From: Candidatus Solibacter sp.
Lineage (GTDB): Bacteria > Acidobacteriota > Terriglobia > Bryobacterales > Bryobacteraceae
NCBI GenBank assembly: GCA_026394025.1
Contig: JAPKZC010000935.1
Coordinates: 1 to 17,204, forward strand
Direction of reading: 5' to 3'
Length of the DNA stretch: 17,204 bases
Positions within the stretch are counted from its first letter, which is position 1, and every line of letters begins with the position of its first letter. Below the pieces are notes generated by a model, which worked only from the letters and a program-made list of their open reading frames with translations, did not search any database and had not been told where the DNA came from. Of the stretch, positions 1 through 7,360 are shown piece after piece. A program made the position numbers and the translations under genes.

Positions 1-2687
1 ACACGTCGATCGGCCAACCGCGGAAGCTCGCGCTTTCCGGTGGCAACCTCTATTTCAGCAGCGGCAACTCGGTCTTCAAGATCGATGCGGCGGGCTCCAT
101 GACCCTGGTGGCGGGCAATTCGCGCCCCGGCTTCTCCGGCGATGGCGGCCCCGCGGTCAGCGCCCAGTTGAATACGCCGCAGGGCATCGCACTCGATTCC
201 GCGGGCAACGTCTACATCGCCGATTCTCTCAATAACCGCGTCCGCAAGGTGGACACCAAGGGCATCATCACCACCTTCGCCGGTAATGGCAATACGTCCG
301 ACCCCGGTTTCTGGGGCGATAACGGACCGGCCACGGATGCCAACATCAAGATGCCTGTCGCCATGGCGGTGGATTCCGCCGGAAATGTCTACATTGCAGC
401 CTCGGCGGACAACACCATCCGCAAGGTGACCACCGACGGCATCATCAATATCTTTGCCGGCGCCGGATACAAGGGCTATTACGGCGATTATTCCAAAGAC
501 AGCATCTCGGGCAAAGTCCTCAGCGATGGCGTGGCGATCCACGCCGGCATCACCTCGCCGCAGGATGTCGCCATTGGGCCCAAGGGCGCCATCCTGATTG
601 CCGACACCGGCAACGCGGTGATCCGCCAGGTGGATTCCGCCGGAATCATCACCACCATCTCCGGCAACGGAAGCGTCGGTATCAGCGGCGATGACGTGGC
701 CACCACGCTGGCCATGGTTTCCCCGTTCGGCGTGGCGGTGGATTCCAGCGGCAACGTGTATGTCGCCGAGTTCGGCAGCAACCGCATCCGAAAAGTCGAT
801 ACGTCGGGAAAGATCACCACCGCCATCGGCGATGGCACGCAGGGCTTCGCCGGAGACGGCGGCGCGCCTAACAAGGTCCAGATGAATGCGCCTACCAGTG
901 TGGTGGTGGATTCCTCGGGCAACCTCTACTTTGCCGATTCGCTCAACAACCGCATCCGCAAGCTCTCCGGCGGCAATGTCAACACCTACGCCGGCAACGG
1001 CGTGTTCAGCCGCTCGGGCGATGGCGGCGCGGCTACCAGCGCGCAGCTCAATACGCCGCTGGGTGTGGCCGTGGATACCAGTGTCGGCGCCGCCGGCAGC
1101 CTGTATATCGCCGATAGCGCCAACCATACGGTGCGGCGCGTGGCAAGCAACGGGGTGATCTCCAACTTCGCCGGCACCGGCACCGCCGGCTCCTCCGGAG
1201 ACCAGCTCAACGGTCCGCAAGGGCTGGCGGTGGATTCCGCCGGCAGCCTCTATATCGCCGATACCCAGAACCATCGCGTCCGCAAGGTCACGGGCGGCAC
1301 AATTTCGACCGTCGCCGGCAGCGGCACCGCGGGCTTCGCTGGGGACGGCGGTGCGGCCGGCAGCGCCCAACTCAACGCGCCCTTCGGCGTGGCGGTGGAT
1401 GCCGCCGGCAATCTGTACATCGCCGAATTCGGCAATAACCGCGTCCGTAAGGTCGCGGCCAACGGAAATATCAGCACCCTCGCCGGCAATGGCATTTCGG
1501 GCTTCAGCGGCGATGGCGGCCAGGCCGGGAGCGCGCAGCTCAACGGCCCGCAAGGTGTAGCCGTGGATTCCGCGGGCAACGTCTACATTGCCGATACAGC
1601 CAACAATCGCGTGCGCAAGGTCGCCGTCAACGGCGTGATCATGACGGTTGCCGGAAACGGCGCCGCCGGAGTTTTCGGCGATGGCAACGCCGCGGTCAAC
1701 GCCCAGGTGGGGAACCCGGTCGCCGTGGCTGCGGATAGCGTGGGGAACGTATTCATCGCCGATGGCAGCGGGCGGGTGCGCAAGCTGTTCCTCTCGGGTA
1801 TCATCACCACCATCGCTGGCGCCGGCCCGCGTGGATACTCTGGCGATGGCGGCATTGCCGGCAATGCCAGGCTCAGCGGACCTTCGGCACTGGCACTCAA
1901 TGCCGCGGGCGCCGTATGGGTGGCCGATACGTTCAACAACGCGGTGCGGGTGTTGCAGTTCGCCGGCGGCGGCACCACGGTGAGCGCGGTCACCAACGGC
2001 GCCAGCAATCTGAGTGGTCCGGTGGCTCCGGGCCTGGTGGTGGTGATCTACGGAAGCGGACTAGGTCCGGACCAACTCGCCGTGTCCCAAGCCGGCTCCA
2101 ATGGCATGGCGCCCACCACCGTGGGCGGCACCAGCGTGCTCGTCAATGGAGTTGCCGCGCCTGTGTTGTACGCATCGGCGAACCAGGTGGCGGCGGTTGT
2201 GCCCTTCGGGATCAGCCAATCGCTCGCCCAGTTATACGTGCAGTATCAGAATGTAACGTCGGCCCCGTTCAACCTCTCCGTGGCCAGCCAGATTCCGGCC
2301 ATCTTCACACTGAATGGTTCGGGCACCGGGCAGGCCGCCGCCATCAACAATAAGGACGGCTCGATTAACGGCGCGGCACGGCCGGCCAAGGTGGGCGAGT
2401 ACGTCCAACTCTATATCACGGGCGCCGGCCAGACCAACCCCGCGGGCACCGATGGGCTGATCAACGCGGGGCCAGGGCCGGTTCCGGTTGCCACGGTGAA
2501 AGTGACCATTGGCGGCCAGCCCGCCACCGTGAACTTCGCCGGCGGCGCCCCCGGAGCGGTGGCGGGAGTGATTCAGGTGAATGCGCTGATTCCCGCGGGG
2601 ATCACGCCGGGTGCCGCAGTCCCGGTGGTGGTGCAGGTTGGTACCTCGAACTCCCAGCCCGGCGTCACCATCGCAGTGGCAAACTAG
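1..2687 (+). CDS. NHL-repeat beta-propeller protein with Solibacter-type C-terminal domain (5' partial)
   Basis: The reading frame is open from base 3, so the gene begins upstream of the window; the first visible ATG (99) lies inside a repeat and is not the true start. About ten NHL repeats run to roughly base 1960. Each has a core like GVAVDSAGNVYIAD, then NNRVRKV, then an AGNG..GFSGDGG linker. NHL repeats fold into beta-propellers that bind proteins or ligands, and no catalytic residues are visible. From about base 1975 the protein switches to a domain with VSAVTNGAS, then APGLVVVIYGSGLGP, then AAPVLYASANQVAAVVPF, ending in PGVTIAVAN. This matches the family known as the Solibacter uncharacterized C-terminal domain (TIGR03437-like), abundant on large acidobacterial secreted proteins. 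Export is inferred from the family; the signal peptide would be outside the window. Function is unknown beyond likely extracellular binding. The domain calls are secure. Confidence 0.93.
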   Translation, partial: TSIGQPRKLALSGGNLYFSSGNSVFKIDAAGSMTLVAGNSRPGFSGDGGPAVSAQLNTPQGIALDSAGNVYIADSLNNRVRKVDTKGIITTFAGNGNTSDPGFWGDNGPATDANIKMPVAMAVDSAGNVYIAASADNTIRKVTTDGIINIFAGAGYKGYYGDYSKDSISGKVLSDGVAIHAGITSPQDVAIGPKGAILIADTGNAVIRQVDSAGIITTISGNGSVGISGDDVATTLAMVSPFGVAVDSSGNVYVAEFGSNRIRKVDTSGKITTAIGDGTQGFAGDGGAPNKVQMNAPTSVVVDSSGNLYFADSLNNRIRKLSGGNVNTYAGNGVFSRSGDGGAATSAQLNTPLGVAVDTSVGAAGSLYIADSANHTVRRVASNGVISNFAGTGTAGSSGDQLNGPQGLAVDSAGSLYIADTQNHRVRKVTGGTISTVAGSGTAGFAGDGGAAGSAQLNAPFGVAVDAAGNLYIAEFGNNRVRKVAANGNISTLAGNGISGFSGDGGQAGSAQLNGPQGVAVDSAGNVYIADTANNRVRKVAVNGVIMTVAGNGAAGVFGDGNAAVNAQVGNPVAVAADSVGNVFIADGSGRVRKLFLSGIITTIAGAGPRGYSGDGGIAGNARLSGPSALALNAAGAVWVADTFNNAVRVLQFAGGGTTVSAVTNGASNLSGPVAPGLVVVIYGSGLGPDQLAVSQAGSNGMAPTTVGGTSVLVNGVAAPVLYASANQVAAVVPFGISQSLAQLYVQYQNVTSAPFNLSVASQIPAIFTLNGSGTGQAAAINNKDGSINGAARPAKVGEYVQLYITGAGQTNPAGTDGLINAGPGPVPVATVKVTIGGQPATVNFAGGAPGAVAGVIQVNALIPAGITPGAAVPVVVQVGTSNSQPGVTIAVAN

Positions 2688-2696
2688 TCGAAGTTG

Positions 2697-2735
2697 TGGG
2701 GCGGACCCCTGGTCCGCGCGGGTTCCATTGGACCC
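2697..2735. repeat. Two tandem hairpins after the NHL gene (intergenic palindromic repeat, GTGGG family)
   Basis: Ten bases after the stop codon the motif GTGGGGCGGACC leads into GCGGACC-cct-GGTCCGC (2701-2717, 7-bp stem, 3-base loop). A second hairpin, GGGTTC-catt-GGACCC (2720-2735), follows directly. No T-run follows, so a classical intrinsic terminator is not supported, although the hairpins could stabilise the mRNA 3' end. The GTGGG arm resembles arms of two other intergenic hairpins here (5353-5392 and 16521-16591). The rest of the 2688-2949 spacer has no convincing gene. It holds one more small hairpin, CCGGC-ttc-GCCGG, at 2884-2896. Confidence 0.6.
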
Positions 2736-2910
2736 GACTCTCGCGACCGTGAGTGTCTGCCGGGTCGAATTCCTGCCGGAATTGGCGGGGTCTTTCCTCC
2801 GCGTTCTCCGCTCCCTCCGTCAATTGGCACGGGCAGCCGCCCCGGCACGTTGCTCTTCAACGAGGTCGCCTTCTTGCCTGGCTCCGGCTTCGCCGGGCTC
2901 GGGAGCGATT

Positions 2911-2939
2911 CTGTCACTGCATTCCACGCCACGTATTAA
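2911..2939 (+). promoter_or_regulatory. Putative vegetative promoter of the aldo/keto reductase gene
   Basis: CTGTCA (2911-2916) and TATTAA (2934-2939) are separated by 17 bases and resemble sigma-70 -35 and -10 boxes. The -10 box ends 10 bases before the ATG at 2950, which implies a transcript with almost no leader. There is no Shine-Dalgarno sequence. This is pattern-based only. Confidence 0.4.
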
Positions 2940-2949
2940 GCTGATGGGT

Positions 2950-3918
2950 ATGCAATATCGCAAACTTGGCAGGTCCAACATCGAGGTCAGCGACATCGGC
3001 TACGGCGCCTGGGGCATCGGCGGTAAACAATGGCTCGGCGGCACCGACGATGAATCGCTGCTCGCCCTGCGCCGCGCCATTTCACTGGGCGTAAATCTGA
3101 TCGATACCGCGTTGGCCTACGGCGATGGCCACAGCGAGCAACTTGTGGGCGATGCGGTCCGCGCGGCCGGGCGCAGAATATACGTCGCGACCAAGGTGCC
3201 GCCGAAAAATCGCGTCTGGCCGGCGAAATCCGGCACGCCCATCGATGACGTCTTCCCGTACGACTACGTCATCGCCAGCGCCGAAGAGAGCCTGCGCAAT
3301 CTCAGGCTGGAGACCATAGACCTGCTCCAACTGCACGTCTGGACCGACGAGTGGGTGGAGCGCGATGAGTGGCGCCGCGCTTTCGAAGATCTTAAGCGCT
3401 CCGGCAAAGTGCAAAGCGTGGGCGTCTCCGCCACGGAGCACGATCCCGATTCCGCGCTCGCTATCATGCGCACCGGTCTCGTCGATGCCGTCCAGGTGAT
3501 CTACAACATCTTCGATCAAACGCCGGAAGCGCGCATGCTGCCGCTGGCGCAGGAGATGAATATCGGCATCCTGGCGCGCGTCCCGTTGGATGAAGGCGCG
3601 CTCTCCGGTTCCATCACCGAAAGCACCACTTTCCCGGCCGGCGATTTCCGCGAGTATTATTTCCGTGGCGCCGACCGCAAGAAACAGGTGGTTGAGCACG
3701 TTGACGCGCTGCGCCGCGACCTCGGCGAAAGCGTCAGCCTGCCCGATGTCGCACTTCGCTTCTGCCTGTCGCACCCGGCCGTTTCCAGCGTCATCCCAGG
3801 CATGCGTTCGCGGCGCCACGTGGAATCGAACACCGCTCTGAGCGACCTGGGAGCATTGCCCGCCGGGACTCTGTCCACGCTCAAACGTCACGCCTGGGAT
3901 CGTAACTTCTATAACTAG
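2950..3918 (+). CDS. Aldo/keto reductase family oxidoreductase
   Basis: This encodes a cytoplasmic NAD(P)H-dependent oxidoreductase of the (beta/alpha)8-barrel aldo/keto reductase family, about 322 residues, normal for the family. The N-terminus MQYRKLGRSNIEVS is typical. The catalytic tetrad is visible: D52 and Y57 (NLIDTALAYGDG), K82 (YVATKVPP) and H129 (DLLQLHVW). The C-terminal cofactor region has SHPAVSSVIPGMRS. Substrate is unknown; it groups loosely with aryl-alcohol dehydrogenase-like and sugar-acting members. The open frame extends far upstream, but family similarity begins only here. ATG 2944 is an alternative start; 2950 was chosen because it gives the standard N-terminus and fits a promoter at 2911-2939. 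It appears to be a single-gene unit, with no obvious link to its neighbours. Confidence 0.93.
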   Translation: MQYRKLGRSNIEVSDIGYGAWGIGGKQWLGGTDDESLLALRRAISLGVNLIDTALAYGDGHSEQLVGDAVRAAGRRIYVATKVPPKNRVWPAKSGTPIDDVFPYDYVIASAEESLRNLRLETIDLLQLHVWTDEWVERDEWRRAFEDLKRSGKVQSVGVSATEHDPDSALAIMRTGLVDAVQVIYNIFDQTPEARMLPLAQEMNIGILARVPLDEGALSGSITESTTFPAGDFREYYFRGADRKKQVVEHVDALRRDLGESVSLPDVALRFCLSHPAVSSVIPGMRSRRHVESNTALSDLGALPAGTLSTLKRHAWDRNFYN

Positions 3919-4013
3919 GGCCGCGACCTGGCATCCAGACATATGTAGCCGACATGAAAGCCTACACTTGTCCCCGCTCACCGCTGTCGGCCTAAAAGCG
4001 ACCCAAAAATCTC

Positions 4014-4046
4014 TTGACATGTACTAGTTAACTAGTACACTATTAT
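4014..4046 (+). promoter_or_regulatory. Promoter with embedded 20-bp perfect palindrome (probable GntR autoregulatory operator)
   Basis: A consensus -35 box TTGACA (4014-4019) abuts a perfect palindrome TGTACTAGTTAACTAGTACA (4020-4039). The -10 could be TACACT (4036-4041, 16-base spacing) or TATTAT (4041-4046, 21-base spacing). The ATG of the GntR gene is at 4052, so the message is leaderless or nearly so, and no Shine-Dalgarno is present. GntR-family repressors bind two-fold symmetric sites. A palindrome filling the promoter spacer just before a GntR gene is the expected layout for autorepression. Binding itself is inferred. Confidence 0.75.
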
Positions 4047-4051
4047 TCCAG

Positions 4052-4468
4052 ATGAGCAATACGGAGCGAAACCGGATTTTCGAATTCCGGCTGGATCTGC
4101 AAAGCGGTGTTCCTGTGTACCGGCAAATTATCGACCAGGTGCTGGGCGGGATCGCTGCCGGAACATTGACCGCGGGGCATCAACTCCCCACGGTGCGGCA
4201 AGTGGCGGTAGACCTTTCCATCAATCCCAATACGGTAGTGCGAGCGTACCGGGAGCTGGAAATCCGAGGCGTGCTGGAAACCCAACAGGGGACCGGCACC
4301 TTCATCAGTCGACAGAAAGTGAAACACGACGACGTGGAGCGGCAGCGCCAACTCGCTCAACTGGTCGGCGAATTCGTATCGCGGGCAGGAGCGGCCGGCT
4401 TCACGCTTGAAGAACTGCAGGAGCAACTACATGATCGTTCCATCGATGGTGGCAAAAAGAGGAGATGA
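4052..4468 (+). CDS. GntR family transcriptional regulator, YtrA-type
   Basis: A 138-residue DNA-binding repressor. Residues about 20-87 form the GntR winged helix-turn-helix: PVYRQIIDQVLGGI, then LPTVRQVAVDLSINPNTV, then RAYRELEIRGVLETQQGTGTFIS. The remaining roughly 50 residues form a short helical tail (QRQLAQLVGEFVSRA...LEELQEQL) and not a large effector domain. Short length and short C-terminal helices define the YtrA subfamily. These regulators usually control membrane transport or envelope-stress genes next to them. Its stop codon is 4 bases before the slipin gene, and that gene's ribosome binding site lies inside this gene's 3' end, so the two are cotranscribed and probably translationally coupled. 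The palindrome at 4020-4039 is the likely operator. The inducing signal is unknown. Confidence 0.92.
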   Translation: MSNTERNRIFEFRLDLQSGVPVYRQIIDQVLGGIAAGTLTAGHQLPTVRQVAVDLSINPNTVVRAYRELEIRGVLETQQGTGTFISRQKVKHDDVERQRQLAQLVGEFVSRAGAAGFTLEELQEQLHDRSIDGGKKRR

Positions 4469-4472
4469 TTCT

Positions 4473-5348
4473 ATGAGATCGGATCGGGTGGCGTTGAAGC
4501 TCAGCTCGGTAGGGGTCGCGCTGTTGGTGATTTCGATGGCCGTCGGGGTGGGGCTTTCGGCGCTGCTAAATAACGGGGCGCCGACGGTGGTGTTCGGCTT
4601 GATCGGGCTCTACCTGCTGTTCGCGATTCGCCAGGCCGATCAGTGGGATAAGGTGGCGGTATTGCGTTTCGGGAAATATATCGGGATGCGCGGCCCCGGG
4701 TTGTTTCACTTGATTCCAGTAGTGGACAGGCTGAGCCGCTACGTGGACCAGCGGGTGCGGGTGGCGAACGTGACGGCGGAATCCACGCTGACAAGGGATA
4801 CCGTGCCGGTGAACGTGGACGCGATCGTGTTCTGGCTGGTGTGGAACGCGGAGAAAGCGATTCTGGAAGTGCAGGATTTCGCCCAGGCGGTCCAGTACAG
4901 CGCCCAGACGGCGCTGCGCGAATCCATCGGGCGGCATGAACTGCACCAGATGGTGGCGGAGCGCGAAATGATGGGCAAGGAACTGCAACGGATTCTCGAC
5001 GAGAAAACCACCGGGTGGGGGATCACGGTGCAGAGCGTGGAGATTCGCGACGTGCAGATTCCACCGGAACTCCAGGACGCCATGTCGCGCGAAGCGCAGG
5101 CGGAACGGGAGCGGCGGGCGCGCATCATTCTGAGCACGGCGGAGACCGAAATCGCCGAGAAGTTCGGGCAGGCGGCGCTGACTTACCAGCACAATCCGGT
5201 GGCGATGCATCTGCGCGCCATGAACATGCTGTACGAAGCCATAAAAGAGAAGGGAGCGATGGTGATTGTGCCTTCTTCGGCGGTGGAGACGATGGGGCTG
5301 GGCGGTATGCTGGGCGTGGCGTCGATGGGCGGGGCCAAGCCGCAGTAG
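4473..5348 (+). CDS. SPFH/Band 7 domain membrane protein (slipin-like)
   Basis: A 291-residue membrane-anchored scaffold of the stomatin/slipin group. Residues about 8-60 hold two hydrophobic stretches (VGVALLVISMAVGVGLSALL and VVFGLIGLYLLFAI). The Band 7 domain follows: VAVLRFGKYIGMRGPGLFHLIPVVD, then DTVPVNVDAIVFW, then LRESIGRHELHQMVAERE, then WGITVQSVEIRDVQIP. An Ala/Glu/Arg-rich helix (MSREAQAERERRARI) comes next, typical of SPFH oligomers. Such proteins organise membrane microdomains and often act with NfeD-type proteases; no NfeD gene is present here. The ATG at 4473 was chosen because AGAGGAG (4458-4464) sits 8 bases upstream; earlier in-frame ATGs lie inside the GntR gene. Pairing with a YtrA-type regulator suggests envelope-stress control (inference). 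Confidence 0.92.
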   Translation: MRSDRVALKLSSVGVALLVISMAVGVGLSALLNNGAPTVVFGLIGLYLLFAIRQADQWDKVAVLRFGKYIGMRGPGLFHLIPVVDRLSRYVDQRVRVANVTAESTLTRDTVPVNVDAIVFWLVWNAEKAILEVQDFAQAVQYSAQTALRESIGRHELHQMVAEREMMGKELQRILDEKTTGWGITVQSVEIRDVQIPPELQDAMSREAQAERERRARIILSTAETEIAEKFGQAALTYQHNPVAMHLRAMNMLYEAIKEKGAMVIVPSSAVETMGLGGMLGVASMGGAKPQ

Positions 5349-5352
5349 AGCA

Positions 5353-5392
5353 GTGGGACAGCCGCGAACGGCGCCGCGAGTGGCTGCCCCAC
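5353..5392. repeat. Intergenic stem-loop (GTGGG-family palindromic repeat)
   Basis: GTGGGACAGCC (5353-5363) pairs with GGCTGCCCCAC (5382-5392) with one mismatch, enclosing a GC-rich 18-base loop. It lies 5 bases after the slipin stop and upstream of the convergent small-peptide gene. It could end transcription from either side, but no T-run follows, so an intrinsic terminator is not claimed. Its arm motif matches hairpins near 2697 and 16564. Confidence 0.6.
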
Positions 5393-5440
5393 CCATACCT
5401 GAAACCTTGCGCCCACCGTCGTTTTGTGCCGGGCGCGGGA

Positions 5441-5635
5441 CTACTTGCGGGCGCGCGTCACTTTTTTGGCCTTGCGGGGTTTGACCTTGGAGGACTTGGC
5501 CTGTTTGAACCTTTTTTGTTTCTTGATCTTCTGGTGTTTCGTGCGCCGCACCACCGGGTTCTTGGCGGCCGCCTCTGCCACTCCGCTGACCCCGCAGCTC
5601 AATGCCAGGGCGAGCGCCAATGTACGAAATCGCAT
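5441..5635 (-). CDS. Small secreted Lys/Arg-rich protein (hypothetical)
   Basis: A 64-residue product not recognised as a named family. Residues 1-24 are a convincing signal peptide: MRFR, a hydrophobic core (TLALALALSCGVSG), then the cleavage-like stretch VAEAAA. The mature part, about 40 residues, is extremely basic and low in complexity (VVRRTKHQKIKKQKRFKQ, ending KKVTRARK), with no cysteines. A cationic exported peptide could bind the cell wall, lipopolysaccharide, nucleic acid or the membrane; no function can be assigned. It starts 7 bases after the rhomboid stop on the same strand, so it may be in an operon with the protease. GATAAT (5642-5647 read on the minus strand) lies 6 bases before its ATG, so it could also have its own leaderless promoter. 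It is short and unverified, but the signal peptide argues that it is real. Confidence 0.6.
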   Translation of the reverse strand: MRFRTLALALALSCGVSGVAEAAAKNPVVRRTKHQKIKKQKRFKQAKSSKVKPRKAKKVTRARK

Positions 5636-5642
5636 GCCAGTA

Positions 5643-6443
5643 TTATCGCGTACTTGCGGCGAACCAGAGATACATCTTTAGAAAGCTCACCGCCGTTAGC
5701 AGGATGCAGAACCATCCCGCGGCGCGCCAGATGCTCTCCATAACGCCTTGCCGTCCGGGAGTGCCGGCCAGGTACGCGATCCCAAAGCCGGCCGCCAGTC
5801 CGCCGATGTGGGCGGCATTGTCGGTACGGAATCCCGGCAGCATCCCGAAGATGATTCCGTATATCGCCCACCGCAGGTACATGCCGCGAATCGCCGCGCC
5901 CATCGGGTTGCGATGCCGTACTCCCAGCGCGATCATGGCGCCAATCAGCCCGAACAGCCCTGCCGACGCCCCCACGGAAATCGCCGGGCTCCACATCGCA
6001 CTCGCATAGAAGCCGCCGCGGCTGGACCCGTAGACCTCCTCCACCTGGGCGCCCAGATCGAACAGCACCCAGGAATTCATCAGAATGTGAAACAGTCCGC
6101 CGTGCAGGAAGCCCGCCGTCACCAGGCGCCAGTATTCGCCCTGGGCCAACCCCACATTCCACTTCGCGCCGAAGGAAACCAGCGTACGGATGTCCAGGTT
6201 CATGAACGCATCCGGATTGCCGCCCCGCATGCTGAATATCGTGGTGGCGATGTAGAGCCCGAAATTGAGCAGCAGAATGATGGTGGTGTTGAAGCGGAAA
6301 TGCGGAATGAACCCGCCGATCAACTGGGAGGAATCGTGGCGGGAAACCTGGCGCGGCGCCACCGCCTCATTGCAATACGGGCAGACGCGATCCTTAATGG
6401 TAATGAATGCCCGGCAATGCGGGCACATGCGGCGTGAGTCCAT
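5643..6443 (-). CDS. Zinc-ribbon rhomboid family intramembrane serine protease (TM3 appears deleted)
   Basis: A 266-residue multipass membrane protein that would cleave transmembrane substrates. The N-terminus carries a zinc ribbon, CPHC at 7-10 and CPYC at 21-24. The rhomboid core includes YWRLVTAGFLHGGLFHILMNSW (104-125, split HxxxxHxxxN signature), the catalytic serine S160 in GASAGLFGLIG and the catalytic H212 in DNAAHIGG. The odd point lies between EEVYGSSR (135-142) and GGFYASAMW (143-151). Rhomboids normally have about 12 more hydrophobic residues here forming TM3, so helix 3 is too short to span the membrane. Start choice: the ATG at 6443 gives MDSRRMCPHC, and TATGAT lies 7 bases upstream. 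Further in-frame ATGs exist at 6452, 6455 and 6524. The gene is divergent from the microcompartment operon. Confidence 0.88.
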   Translation of the reverse strand: MDSRRMCPHCRAFITIKDRVCPYCNEAVAPRQVSRHDSSQLIGGFIPHFRFNTTIILLLNFGLYIATTIFSMRGGNPDAFMNLDIRTLVSFGAKWNVGLAQGEYWRLVTAGFLHGGLFHILMNSWVLFDLGAQVEEVYGSSRGGFYASAMWSPAISVGASAGLFGLIGAMIALGVRHRNPMGAAIRGMYLRWAIYGIIFGMLPGFRTDNAAHIGGLAAGFGIAYLAGTPGRQGVMESIWRAAGWFCILLTAVSFLKMYLWFAASTR

Positions 6444-6450
6444 CAGCACC

Positions 6451-6456
6451 ATCATA
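6451..6456 (-). promoter_or_regulatory. Putative -10 box of the rhomboid gene (near-leaderless)
   Basis: Read on the minus strand this is TATGAT, 7 bases before the ATG at 6443. It overlaps the 13-base palindrome CATACGACGTATG (6453-6465), a possible operator between the two divergent genes. No good -35 box is visible, so support is weak. Confidence 0.3.
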
Positions 6457-6494
6457 CGACGTATGGCGATCTGGCCCGGCAAAACGGCGCAGTC

Positions 6495-6503
6495 TGTTAC
6501 AAT
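6495..6503 (+). promoter_or_regulatory. Extended -10 promoter of the microcompartment operon
   Basis: TGT followed by TACAAT (6498-6503) is an extended -10 element with a 5/6 match to TATAAT. It lies 13 bases before the aldolase ATG at 6517. The -35 region (CCCGGC near 6475) is poor, as is common for extended -10 promoters. The predicted transcript would start around 6510, giving a leader under 10 bases. Confidence 0.5.
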
Positions 6504-6516
6504 CGGAATTCCCGCG

Positions 6517-7335
6517 ATGGTCAAAACAGAGCGCGAGTATCGAGACGATATCTGCCAGATCGGCCGCTTGGTTTTTCAAAAGGGCTGGGTGGCGGCCAAC
6601 GATGGCAACATCACCATCCGGATGGATGCCGAACGGATTCTTGCCACCCCGACCGGGGTGTGCAAGGGCATGATGCAGCCCGACGATCTGATCATCGTCG
6701 ATATGAAGGGCAACAAGATCTCCGGCCGTGCCCAAGGCACCAGCGAGATCGCCATGCATACCACGGTTTACGGTTTGCGTCCGGATATCAAAGCCGTGGT
6801 GCATGCCCACCCTCCAGTCGCCACTGGCTTTGCCGCCGCCGGCCGCCAACTCAATCTCGCGCTGCTGCCGGAAGTCATCATCGGGCTGGGTTGCGTGCCG
6901 CTGGCCGATTACGGTCTGCCGGGGACCGACGCCCTGACTGAGCCGATGCTGCCCCTGATTCCCAAGTATGACGCGCTCCTAATGGCCAATCACGGCGCCG
7001 TCTGCTACGGCGAGGACGTCTTCAAGGCCTACTTCAAGATGGAGACCATGGAGCACTTCGCGCGCATCCAACTGGTTGCCGAGCTGTTAGGCGGCGCCAA
7101 GGTTCTGCCGCGCACGGAGGTGGATAAACTGCTGGATTCGCGGACGCGCTATGGCGTGAAGTCCAAGAGCGCTGGGGAGCCCAATTGCCCAGTGGCGGCG
7201 GAAGATGTGGGCAGCGGTAGGGCCAGTTGCGGCGGTACTATGCCGGCGCGCACCGAGGAAGAACATTTTTACGTATCGCGCTCGGAACTCGTCCAGATGG
7301 TGGAAGATGCTCTCAAGGCGCGCGGTTTAGCTTAG
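6517..7335 (+). CDS. Class II aldolase/adducin family protein, microcompartment-associated
   Basis: A 272-residue zinc-dependent aldolase of the L-fuculose/L-rhamnulose-phosphate aldolase superfamily. It would cleave a deoxysugar phosphate to lactaldehyde and dihydroxyacetone phosphate if it acts like its microcompartment relatives. Visible features are NDGNITIR (28-35), catalytic E77 in QGTSEIAMH, and zinc ligands H96, H98 (VHAHPP) and H159 (ANHGAV). After the fold a roughly 40-residue linker (about 205-250) leads to a C-terminal amphipathic helix, SRSELVQMVEDALKARGLA (254-272). Such tails are the encapsulation peptides that target enzymes into microcompartment shells. The ATG at 6517 gives a normal N-terminus, and the open frame further upstream is antisense to the rhomboid gene. 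It is the first gene of the shell-protein operon, 25 bases before the BMC-H gene. The exact substrate cannot be fixed from sequence. Confidence 0.93.
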   Translation: MVKTEREYRDDICQIGRLVFQKGWVAANDGNITIRMDAERILATPTGVCKGMMQPDDLIIVDMKGNKISGRAQGTSEIAMHTTVYGLRPDIKAVVHAHPPVATGFAAAGRQLNLALLPEVIIGLGCVPLADYGLPGTDALTEPMLPLIPKYDALLMANHGAVCYGEDVFKAYFKMETMEHFARIQLVAELLGGAKVLPRTEVDKLLDSRTRYGVKSKSAGEPNCPVAAEDVGSGRASCGGTMPARTEEEHFYVSRSELVQMVEDALKARGLA

Positions 7336-7360
7336 AACGAATTCTTTGGAGACTTAAGCG

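Noticed and set aside
99..1960. Regularly spaced similar segments suggesting a CRISPR or DNA repeat array
   Set aside because: The spacing (about 150-180 bases) and variation are those of NHL protein repeats in a continuous reading frame, not of identical repeats with unique spacers.
3082..4020. Minus-strand 312-codon frame opposite the aldo/keto reductase
   Set aside because: The plus-strand product has all four catalytic residues, while the antisense product has no family pattern.
5364..5381. Intrinsic terminator after the slipin gene
   Set aside because: The stem-loop at 5353-5392 is strong but has no T-run on either side, so it is listed as a repeat only.
4566..5396. Minus-strand 276-codon frame opposite the slipin gene
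   Set aside because: His/Arg-rich shadow of the Band 7 coding sequence.
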